A DNA stretch of 50,156 nucleotides from an uncultured Bacteroidales bacterium (GTDB lineage Bacteria > Bacteroidota > Bacteroidia > Bacteroidales > FEN-979): NCBI GenBank assembly GCA_903875045.1, contig CAIQUS010000235.1:1-50156 (forward strand). The letters are read 5' to 3'. Shown here in pieces: positions 42,938 through 50,156 of this stretch; within the stretch, counting starts at the first letter, position 1, and every line of letters begins with the position of its first letter. A program made the translations under genes and the position numbers. The notes beneath the pieces were generated by a model. It saw nothing but the letters and a program-made list of their open reading frames with translations. It had not been told where the DNA came from and did not search any database.

Positions 42938-43765
42938 ATGGAAAAAGCGAAAGTTTTATTTGTTGCACAGGAGATTACGCCATATCTGAAAGAAAGCCCT
43001 ATGGGAACCATTGGCCGGTACCTGCCGCAGGGCATCCAGGAAAAGGGCAGGGAAATCCGCACATTTATGCCACGCTACGGTAGTATCAACGAACGCCGTA
43101 ACCAGCTTCATGAGGTGATCCGGTTATCTGGTATGAATCTGATCATTGATGATACCGATCACCCGTTGATTATCAAGGTTGCCTCGATACAGCAAGCACG
43201 AATGCAGATCTATTTTATTGACAATGAGGATTACTTTCAACGGAAATACGTCTTGCACGACAAAAACAACAAATTCTTTTCCGACAATGATGAACGCGCT
43301 ATTTTCTTCTCCCGTGGTGTGCTTGAAACAGTAAAAAAACTGGGCTGGGGTCCCGATGTGGTGCATTGCCACGGATGGATGACAAGCCTGATACCGATTT
43401 ATATCAAAAAGGCATATTGCGACAATCCTCTGTTCAGCGACACCAAAGTCATCTTTTCAATTTACGATGATGATTTTGAAGAGTTGATGCACAAGGACTT
43501 TGCTGCCAAAATCAAGCTTGAAGGGATTTCTTCCAAGGATCTCAAACACTATAAAACGCCAAGTTACGTTAGTGTGATCAAGGCGGCCATCGATTTTTCG
43601 GATGGTGTGATCATCGGATCCCCTAAAATTAATCCTGAGCTGGTCAGCTATCTCAAGGAAATTGATAAGCCCTACCTTGAATATCAAACCATGGATCGTT
43701 ACGTGGATGCTTATAATGATTTCTATGAGGAAATCATCGTGAACGACCCGGTAACTGTCGACTAA
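42938..43765 (+). CDS. Glycogen/starch synthase N-domain-only protein (GT5-like)
   Basis: The 275 residues match only the N-terminal half of GT5 glycogen synthases. VLFVAQEITPYLKESPMGTI stands where the ADP-glucose-binding K-x-G-G-L would be, but the GGL is lost (Lys18-Glu-Ser-Pro-Met-Gly). GPDVVHCHGWMTSLIP (about 138-153) matches the family's 'PDVvHaHdW.t.L.P'. The second Rossmann domain, with the catalytic Glu and nucleotide site, is missing, and the stop is followed closely by the next gene, so this is not a sequencing truncation. Short GT5-like proteins in front of DUF4270 and glmS are, to my recollection, common in Bacteroidota. Catalytic activity is doubtful; a binding or regulatory role is possible. 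Confidence 0.75.
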   Translation: MEKAKVLFVAQEITPYLKESPMGTIGRYLPQGIQEKGREIRTFMPRYGSINERRNQLHEVIRLSGMNLIIDDTDHPLIIKVASIQQARMQIYFIDNEDYFQRKYVLHDKNNKFFSDNDERAIFFSRGVLETVKKLGWGPDVVHCHGWMTSLIPIYIKKAYCDNPLFSDTKVIFSIYDDDFEELMHKDFAAKIKLEGISSKDLKHYKTPSYVSVIKAAIDFSDGVIIGSPKINPELVSYLKEIDKPYLEYQTMDRYVDAYNDFYEEIIVNDPVTVD

Positions 43766-43780
43766 CAGCAACCAACAAAT

Positions 43781-45148
43781 TTGAATCGATTGAAACCCTA
43801 CCTTTCCAAACTTCCGGCTTCACTTCTGATCAGCTTCCTGCTTATCCTGGCCATGTTTTCATGTAAAAAGGATCCTTACGAAATCGGATTCAGCCTCTTG
43901 CCGCCGAGTGATACACTCAATGTAAAAACGACAGACACCTGTACTGTTGAAGCATTTTCGATGAGGCAGGACTCGGTACGCACGGATAAATCATCCACCC
44001 TTATCATGGGTTCCATGATGGATCCCATCTTCGGTTTGACCACTGCCGGGTTTTATGCCCAACTGCGGCTTTCATCCGAAGGGGCTGATTTTGGTAAAAA
44101 TCCGGTGCTCGACTCACTTGTACTTGTGTTGTTTTATAACGGGTATTACGGCGACACACTTACCCGGCAAAATGTTAAAGTTTATGAAATCAGTCAGGAC
44201 TTTTCTTATGACAGCCTCTTTTTTTCAAATCAATCGTTAACAACTTATCCTACTGTTCTGGCCGACCAGGATTTCTTTCCACGGATAAAAGACAGCGTAA
44301 AAGTATACAAGACCAAACTCGCCCCACACCTTCGCATCAACCTTACCAGGCAAACCAACTATCTGGGGCAAAAAATCCTGAACGCCCCTGCTGATGTACT
44401 CACAACCAACAGCGCCTTCATGAAATTTATCAAAGGACTGTATGTAACAGCCAAACCTGTTTCCGGCAAAGGTGCCCTGTTGAATTTCACAGTTTCAAAC
44501 GGGGTTTCCAAAATGGTGGTGTATTTTCATGACGGGAATGACCCGCAGAATGATTCATTGCATTACGATATGGTTTTCAACGAGATCAGCGCCAGGTTTA
44601 TCCATGTCGACCACAACGGTTACCTGGATGCAAGCCCTGACCTCAAACAGCAGATATTAAACCGGGATTCGGCCCAGGGAGCCAACAAATTATTCCTCCA
44701 GGGAATGGGTGGTGTCAAAATTAAATTCAAGTTTCCCTTTATCAAGGCATTGGGGAAAGGCAAAGTTATCGCGATCAATGATGCAATCCTCCAACTCCAG
44801 AACATGGAGAATGACACCATTTATACCCCGCCGCCATCACTTACCATGATCAGGCAGGACAGCATAGGAAGGATCGGCTACCTTATTGACAACAATGAAG
44901 GCTCAGGCTATTTTGGCGGCACATATAATACTAGCAGCCGTACCTATTTCTTCCGGCTCACACAGCATTTTCAAAAAGTTTTGCAAAACAAATATGCCAA
45001 CTCTTTTGATCTTTACCTGATGGTGAACACGCCGATAACGAATATAACAACACCAAACCGGATCATGCTGAACGGAACAACATCACTTACCCCCGGAAAT
45101 AACAGCAATCGCTTTCAGTTGAAAATGACCTATACCATACTAAACTAG
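43781..45148 (+). CDS. DUF4270 lipoprotein
   Basis: The 455-residue product starts at a TTG, 15 bases after the previous stop, and has a hydrophobic signal ending in AMFSCKKD, with Cys28 as the likely lipidated residue. The sequence after it (DPYEIGFSLLPPSDTLNVKT, then MGSMMDPIFGLTTAGFYAQL) is the DUF4270 signature, and the late strands FRLTQHFQKVLQNKYANSFD also fit. DUF4270 proteins are Bacteroidota surface or periplasmic lipoproteins without an assigned role. It sits between the GT5-like gene and glmS with gaps of 15 and five bases, so the three should share a transcript. Confidence 0.85.
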   Translation: MNRLKPYLSKLPASLLISFLLILAMFSCKKDPYEIGFSLLPPSDTLNVKTTDTCTVEAFSMRQDSVRTDKSSTLIMGSMMDPIFGLTTAGFYAQLRLSSEGADFGKNPVLDSLVLVLFYNGYYGDTLTRQNVKVYEISQDFSYDSLFFSNQSLTTYPTVLADQDFFPRIKDSVKVYKTKLAPHLRINLTRQTNYLGQKILNAPADVLTTNSAFMKFIKGLYVTAKPVSGKGALLNFTVSNGVSKMVVYFHDGNDPQNDSLHYDMVFNEISARFIHVDHNGYLDASPDLKQQILNRDSAQGANKLFLQGMGGVKIKFKFPFIKALGKGKVIAINDAILQLQNMENDTIYTPPPSLTMIRQDSIGRIGYLIDNNEGSGYFGGTYNTSSRTYFFRLTQHFQKVLQNKYANSFDLYLMVNTPITNITTPNRIMLNGTTSLTPGNNSNRFQLKMTYTILN

Positions 45149-45153
45149 GAACA

Positions 45154-46992
45154 ATGTGTGGAATCATTGCATATATAGGGCCCCGCGAGGCCTACCCAAT
45201 CCTGATCAAGGGGTTGCACCGGCTTGAATACCGTGGGTATGACAGCGCCGGAATCTGCCTTTTGAATGAAGATATAAGGGTTTTTAAATGTAAAGGCAAA
45301 GTTTCTGACCTTGAAACGTTTGTTGACGGACAGAATATATCCGGAACCATTGGCATGGCGCATACCCGATGGGCAACCCATGGCGAACCCAACACCATCA
45401 ACGCCCACCCCCATTTTTCTCAAAATAAGACCATTGCGCTGATACACAACGGCATCATCGAAAACTATTCGGTGCTCCGCAGCGAGTTGAAAAACCGCGG
45501 GTACCTCTTTACCAGTGAAACAGATACAGAGGTATTGGTTCATCTGATCGAAGATATCATGATCAGTGAAAAGGTGGCCGTGGAGGATGCAGTGCGCATT
45601 GCACTGAATCAGGTAATCGGCGCTTATGCCATTGTAATCCTGGCCAAAGAGTCGCCCGACAAGATCATTGCCGCACGCAAAGGAAGTCCGATGGTCATAG
45701 GTATCGGAAAAGGCGAATTTTTCGTCGCATCCGATGCAACACCACTTATTGAATATACCGACAATGTTGTTTACCTGAATGATGAAGAGATTGCCATCAT
45801 TGAACGCAACAAAGATTTGAAAATCAAAACGATTAAAAATCATAGCCAAACGCCATACATTGAAAAGCTTGTACTCAGTCTGAATGAAATAGAAAAAGGC
45901 GGATTCGAACATTTCATGCTGAAGGAGATTTATGAACAACCCCGTTCCATTACAGATTCGATGCGAGGCCGTTTGCACATTGACCAGGGCCTGGTGACAC
46001 TGGGGGGGATCAGGGATTATGAGCAGAAAATCCTGAATGCCAAACGGATCATCATCACGGCTTGCGGAACATCATGGCACGCAGGTCTGGTGGGAGAATA
46101 CCTGATTGAAGACCTTGCACGCATCCCGGTTGAGGTGGAATATTCATCAGAATTTCGCTACCGCAACCCGATTCTGAGTGAGGAAGATGTTGTAATTGCC
46201 ATATCCCAATCGGGGGAAACCGCCGACACACTGGCCGCTATTGACCTGGCCAAGTCAAAAGGAGCAACCGTGCTGGGAATATGCAACGTCGTGGGTTCTT
46301 CCATTGCGCGTGCCACCCACGCCGGGGTTTATACGCATGCCGGTCCTGAAATCGGCGTAGCATCCACCAAAGCATTTACGGCCCAGGTTGCTGTACTTTC
46401 GCTGCTTGGATTACTCCTGGCGCAAAAAAAAGGGACCGTCCCCATTTCCCGTTTTCTGAAAATCCTGCTGGAACTTGACTCGATTCCTGCCAAAGTGGAA
46501 CGGATTTTAAAACAGAACGAAGAAATCAAAGCCATTGCCACCATCTATAAAGATGTAAAGAATTCTCTGTATCTCGGTCGGGGGTATAATTTTCCTGTGG
46601 CACTTGAAGGAGCACTGAAGCTGAAAGAGATCTCCTACATCCATGCCGAAGGCTATCCTGCCGCTGAAATGAAACACGGGCCTATCGCCCTGATCGACGA
46701 GCACATGCCGGTTTTATTCATTGCCACCCGCCGCGGGATTTATGAAAAGGTGATCACCAATATTGAAGAGGTAAAAGCCAGAAAAGGTAAAATCATAGCC
46801 ATCGTTACAGAAGGTGATGAAACTGTTAAACGGCTTGCCGACCACTACATCGAAATCCCCGACACAGAAGAGATGCTCATCCCATTGCTTGCCACCATCC
46901 CGTTACAACTACTTTCCTATCACATCGCCGTGATGCGTAACTGCAACGTTGACCAGCCTCGTAACCTTGCGAAGTCGGTAACCGTGGAGTAG
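45154..46992 (+). CDS. glmS: Glutamine-fructose-6-phosphate aminotransferase (isomerising)
   Basis: GlmS makes glucosamine-6-phosphate from fructose-6-phosphate and glutamine, the first step to UDP-GlcNAc for peptidoglycan and lipid A. The 612-residue protein starts MCGIIAYIG with the catalytic Cys exposed after Met removal. The glutaminase domain shows HRLEYRGYDSAG, GMAHTRWATHG, HNGIIEN and TETDTEVL. Two SIS domains follow (about 285-425 and 455-600), with ITACGTSWHAG, SQSGETADTLAA and GAL-K-LKEISYIHAE, and the C-terminus LAKSVTVE is invariant in the family. The start is five bases after the DUF4270 stop. I see no glmS ribozyme upstream, as expected outside Firmicutes. Confidence 0.98.
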   Translation: MCGIIAYIGPREAYPILIKGLHRLEYRGYDSAGICLLNEDIRVFKCKGKVSDLETFVDGQNISGTIGMAHTRWATHGEPNTINAHPHFSQNKTIALIHNGIIENYSVLRSELKNRGYLFTSETDTEVLVHLIEDIMISEKVAVEDAVRIALNQVIGAYAIVILAKESPDKIIAARKGSPMVIGIGKGEFFVASDATPLIEYTDNVVYLNDEEIAIIERNKDLKIKTIKNHSQTPYIEKLVLSLNEIEKGGFEHFMLKEIYEQPRSITDSMRGRLHIDQGLVTLGGIRDYEQKILNAKRIIITACGTSWHAGLVGEYLIEDLARIPVEVEYSSEFRYRNPILSEEDVVIAISQSGETADTLAAIDLAKSKGATVLGICNVVGSSIARATHAGVYTHAGPEIGVASTKAFTAQVAVLSLLGLLLAQKKGTVPISRFLKILLELDSIPAKVERILKQNEEIKAIATIYKDVKNSLYLGRGYNFPVALEGALKLKEISYIHAEGYPAAEMKHGPIALIDEHMPVLFIATRRGIYEKVITNIEEVKARKGKIIAIVTEGDETVKRLADHYIEIPDTEEMLIPLLATIPLQLLSYHIAVMRNCNVDQPRNLAKSVTVE

Positions 46993-47474
46993 TTTTCATT
47001 ACCTTTCCTACCTCTTTTTCCCGGTTACAGTCATGGAGGATTCATAGGTTTGACCAAAATGGGTAATCACAATTCAGAGAAATTATCCTCCCCTTCGCAA
47101 ATATCTGCTTGAACCGGATATTTTCCGTTGATACGGTGAGGTGGCTGAAGTTTATAGATTGGATGGCCTCTGTATTGATCGATTATATCCCTGTCCTTCC
47201 TTTATGATAAAAAATCAGTAGTGCAGATTGACACAATCAGGAAAAATCTTATATTTGACGCGTGGATATGTTGCTGAATAATGATGCTGCGACTGTTACA
47301 TTTATTTGTTATGTTGCAAAGCAATTTCAATGCAAAACCAACATAGGAACATCAACCATGATTGCTGAACAATAACTTTCTCCTCCAATAATGTTCTTTC
47401 CGCTCCTTTTTTCTGATATAAAGGTGAGGGTAATTTTTTTGAATCGTTCGCCGAGAAACTTAAAACCTGAGATT
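46993..47474. other. 482-base intergenic region with a promoter and long leader
   Basis: It holds the promoter at 47228-47257 and then about 210 bases of possible leader. A 35-codon frame (ATG 47268 to stop 47375) begins only about four bases after the predicted transcription start but has no recognisable product. I see no terminator hairpin for glmS. Confidence 0.5.
47228..47257 (+). promoter_or_regulatory. Promoter TTG-N19-TATATTTG
   Basis: TTG (47228-47230) and TATATTTG (47250-47257) are spaced by 19 bases, the best full match to the Bacteroidota consensus in the window. Transcription near 47264 gives a leader of about 210 bases before the ATG at 47475. Confidence 0.7.
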
Positions 47475-50141
47475 ATGAAACAAACGCTTTTTACTTTATT
47501 ATCCAATTCCGGTGCCTGCCGCACCAGTAATACAGGCACTTTTACAACAAGTAAAGCCCGAAAGCAGACCAATAAGCCCTCTTTTTCTAAACTGTTATTT
47601 CTGCTTCTTGCTTTTGTTCTGTATGGTGGAATTGCCTTTTCACAAACCACCTATGAATGGTATCTTTCTGCTCCCGATGGAAATTGGAAGCAAGGAGCAG
47701 GGGGTATAAGATGGCAGCCAGGGGATCTTTGGGACAATCCAACTTCAGGAACCTCAGCAATACTAAGGTTCAACAACAATACCCAATTGTCAATGACCAA
47801 CAATGTCGGTGGCACATACGTTATTCATAAACTAATTTTCGGGAGTTCAAATACTTCAGCCAGAACTATTGGCGGCAATGCGGTCCAATTTTATGAATAT
47901 AGTTCAACATGGCCAAGGATTCAAAATGATGCTGCCAGTGTTACCCATACCATTAATTTTTCTTTTAGTGCAAGTACCAACAGTGGTTACAATATGGAAC
48001 TTTTTGCCAATACCGGCTCTCTCGTTTTTGGTGGTGCTATTACAAATAATGGAAGATCTGTTTTGATTTATGGCAACAGTAGTACAATAGATGGCACCAA
48101 TCGTTTTGTTCGTTTAACGGGCGAGGTATCTGGTGCGGGTAAACTGGTTGTTTCACTTAAAGGTGTTGCGAAATTAAATGGCACACATACATACACGGGA
48201 AATACCGAAATAGATAATGGTGAATTATGGATTGAAACCACCGGCGATGCCATTGCCTCCGGAAGTGCCATATACCTTGGGAATGGAGGTCAACTGGAGA
48301 ATGTGGCTAAACTGTTTTTATCAAAATCAGATGGCGGAACAACTTTTACGCGCAGTATTACAATAAATAACGGGAATGCTTCCACGCGTTTCCTGGGTGG
48401 AATGAATACCTCGGGTACGAACATTTTCTCTGCAGCCATTGCACTCACCTCTTCAAAACCTTTAAACCTTGAAGCCGTATCTGCTGGAGGTACCACTGAA
48501 TTCAGCGGAGCCATCAGTGGAACCGACGGAACAGTAACCACCCTCGGAGCCGGTACCATCAGATTCTCAACCGCCAACACCTATACCGGTGCCACAACTG
48601 TAACGGCGGGCACGCTCGAGGTCGCCGCCAACCTGAGTTCCAGTTTGGTTACGGTTCAAAACTTAGCCACGTTGAAAATTACCGGAGATGTTTCCATAAA
48701 TGCTTTGACTATCAATAGTGGAGCCACTGTCATCGTTCAAGCAGGCAAAACCCTCACAGTCACCGGAATTCTCACAAACGCCACCGCATCCGGCCTGGTT
48801 ATCGAATCCGGCGGATCTTTGATTAACAATTCAGCAAGTGTTGCTGCTACCGTTAAACGTGAAATCACGAAGGATAATAAATGGCATTTCCTCTCCTCCC
48901 CCGTTTCCGATCAGGAGATCTGCAACAGCGACTTTGCTCCGGTAACAGGGAGTTTTAATGCCACCACCGGTGTCACCTTCGATTTTTTCAGATGGAGCGA
49001 ACCCACAGTAGCCGGTAATAAGAATTGGTTAAATCTGAAACAAACGGATTGGTTACCCAATACAACTGCTTTTGGTAACCCGCCGAAATTCGCAGTGAAA
49101 ACCGGTTACCTCGTTGCCTATAGCGGCACATTTGCCGGAAGCGCCACAAAAGTCTTTACCGGAACACTCAACACCGGCGATCAGTCGGTAACCTTAACAA
49201 TTGGAGGAAATAACTGGAACCTGATCGGAAACCCTTTCCCATCAGCCATCGATTGGGACCTGGTTACCGGAAAATCAAACCTGACAAGCGCCTACTATTA
49301 CATTTACAACGCATTAAAATCGGGAGGCGCCGGGTATGAAGTGCTGAGTACAGGCTATATTCCGGCCATGCAGGGATTCTTTGTAAAAGCCTCAACTGCC
49401 GGTTCGCTCGGATTTCCATTTACATCCCGTGTCCCGGGTGGTACCTGGTTAAAAAGCACAGAGACGGAACCGGTTAACCAGTTATCACTGAAACTGGGGA
49501 AGGATGCCTTTTACGATGTAACATCCATCATTTTCAGCCTCAACGGAAGCATGAACAAAGCCTGGTATGATGCCGATAAACTCTTCAGCATGGATACCAA
49601 AATTCCCCAGGTTTATTCGATCAAGGACAACAACCAGAAAATATGTATCAACACATTGCCTGTTATCAAGGATCCGGTTACAGTGCCTCTTGGCATCTAT
49701 ATCCCGGCTGATGGCAACTATACCCTGGAACTGTCAGGGTTTGAAAGTTTCTCCAACCTGCCCGGAATCGTTTTGGAAGATCTCAAAACCAATACGACCC
49801 GGAATTTGGCTCAAACACCATCTTATACCTTTGGCGCTTTAAAAACCGACGACCCGGCCCGCTTCCTGCTTCACTTTGCTGCTGCCATCGGCATCAATGA
49901 ACAGCCTGAAAATAACGCTTTCCGTTTTTATACCTCGGAAAACTCCTTGTTCGTTGCCGGCAAGACCGGAAAAAATCAGGGAAACGTTTACGTTTACAAC
50001 ATGATGGGGCAACTTATGCAACAACAGAAACTCAGCGGTGAAACCCTCTCTGTACTCAGACTGAACGTGCCAACCGGTTACTATCTGGTGAAAGTGATTA
50101 CCGACAGCCAGGTATCCTCAGGTAAAGTTTTTGTCAATTAG
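47475..50141 (+). CDS. T9SS-secreted protein with autotransporter-type strand repeat
   Basis: The ATG at 47475 gives 888 residues; the frame upstream from 47391 adds 28 residues without a signal. The N-terminus has about 38 polar residues before the hydrophobic core (LLFLLLAFVLYGGIAFSQ), an extended signal peptide. The middle (about 60-450) is a beta-solenoid of Gly/Ser/Thr/Asn-rich strands that contains one clear autotransporter-associated repeat (TLGAGTIRFSTANTYTGATT, then TVTAGTLEVA). A globular part follows (about 465-700) with KWHFLSSPVSD and NLIGNPFPSAIDWD, the pattern seen in many T9SS cargo proteins just before the sorting tail. A T9SS type A domain closes the protein (FRFYTSENSLFV ... 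GYYLVKVITD). It is likely a surface-displayed or released protein of unknown ligand. Confidence 0.83.
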   Translation: MKQTLFTLLSNSGACRTSNTGTFTTSKARKQTNKPSFSKLLFLLLAFVLYGGIAFSQTTYEWYLSAPDGNWKQGAGGIRWQPGDLWDNPTSGTSAILRFNNNTQLSMTNNVGGTYVIHKLIFGSSNTSARTIGGNAVQFYEYSSTWPRIQNDAASVTHTINFSFSASTNSGYNMELFANTGSLVFGGAITNNGRSVLIYGNSSTIDGTNRFVRLTGEVSGAGKLVVSLKGVAKLNGTHTYTGNTEIDNGELWIETTGDAIASGSAIYLGNGGQLENVAKLFLSKSDGGTTFTRSITINNGNASTRFLGGMNTSGTNIFSAAIALTSSKPLNLEAVSAGGTTEFSGAISGTDGTVTTLGAGTIRFSTANTYTGATTVTAGTLEVAANLSSSLVTVQNLATLKITGDVSINALTINSGATVIVQAGKTLTVTGILTNATASGLVIESGGSLINNSASVAATVKREITKDNKWHFLSSPVSDQEICNSDFAPVTGSFNATTGVTFDFFRWSEPTVAGNKNWLNLKQTDWLPNTTAFGNPPKFAVKTGYLVAYSGTFAGSATKVFTGTLNTGDQSVTLTIGGNNWNLIGNPFPSAIDWDLVTGKSNLTSAYYYIYNALKSGGAGYEVLSTGYIPAMQGFFVKASTAGSLGFPFTSRVPGGTWLKSTETEPVNQLSLKLGKDAFYDVTSIIFSLNGSMNKAWYDADKLFSMDTKIPQVYSIKDNNQKICINTLPVIKDPVTVPLGIYIPADGNYTLELSGFESFSNLPGIVLEDLKTNTTRNLAQTPSYTFGALKTDDPARFLLHFAAAIGINEQPENNAFRFYTSENSLFVAGKTGKNQGNVYVYNMMGQLMQQQKLSGETLSVLRLNVPTGYYLVKVITDSQVSSGKVFVN

Positions 50142-50156
50142 CCTGTCAATCCGGAA

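Noticed and set aside
42938-43765. Functional glycogen synthase
   Set aside because: The second Rossmann domain and the KxGGL motif are missing.
45145-45978. Long open frame antisense to glmS (about 45145-45978, minus)
   Set aside because: It is the mirror of a highly conserved coding region, has no start context or family resemblance, and is best seen as a shadow frame.
47268-47375. 35-codon ORF as a real gene
   Set aside because: No recognisable product or ribosome site, and a frame of this size is expected by chance; mentioned only as part of the leader.

Overview
The window reads as a chromosomal segment of a Bacteroidota (probably class Bacteroidia; I cannot fix the order or genus). 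The signs are five secreted proteins ending in type IX secretion (T9SS) type A sorting domains, a TonB-dependent receptor, DUF3078- and DUF4270-type proteins, the DUF177-rpmF-plsX-fabH gene order, a GT5 stub-DUF4270-glmS order, and many promoters of the Bacteroidota form TAnnTTTG (-7), some with TTG about 19-22 bases upstream. I see no rRNA, tRNA, CRISPR array, transposase or prophage gene.

Layout. 1-3280: the end of a small repeat element, then a secreted propeller/FN3/CBM9-like T9SS cargo protein. 3305-5003: a BamA/TamA-type outer-membrane barrel (-) and a small HEPN-like protein (+). 4990-9639: a tripartite drug-efflux operon on the minus strand (HlyD/EmrA adaptor, EmrB-type MFS pump, TolC-type channel), with a divergent MarR regulator and a likely operator in the shared promoter region. 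9674-16642: a 2322-residue beta-helix/FN3/PKD-like T9SS protein. 16643-17208: intergenic DNA with a complete 196-base MITE-like element, whose second copy is cut by the window start. 17209-21355: a small membrane ORF, a TonB-dependent receptor and a BNR-propeller T9SS protein. 21377-24278: a ferritin-like protein (-) and an Omp28/thioredoxin-like T9SS protein (+).

24367-30719 holds two minus-strand paralogues built from Fibrobacter-succinogenes-major-paralogue (FISUMP) and DUF1566 modules. They share an almost identical 183-base 5' segment, so part of one was duplicated. 30916-32646 encodes an unrecognised 576-residue protein with a possible Cys-His-Asp transglutaminase-like core and a low-complexity repeat translated in frame. 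32885-35609 is the fatty-acid/phospholipid and ribosome operon DUF177-rpmF-plsX-fabH. 35718-40298 pairs a proline dehydrogenase with a convergent 1077-residue three-part iron-sulphur/flavin oxidoreductase; two inverted arrays of an 8-base tandem repeat lie between them. 40377-42574 carries three small envelope proteins. 42938-46992 is a GT5 N-domain protein, a DUF4270 lipoprotein and GlmS. 47475-50141 is a T9SS protein with an autotransporter-type strand repeat.

Overall the segment mixes core metabolism (lipid synthesis, amino sugars, proline oxidation) with a large cell-surface programme. The best candidates for new biology are the four-module FISUMP protein and its duplicated neighbour, the 576-residue protein, the three-part oxidoreductase fusion, the HEPN-like protein with an altered motif, and the repeat elements. 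None amounts to a proven new system from sequence alone.
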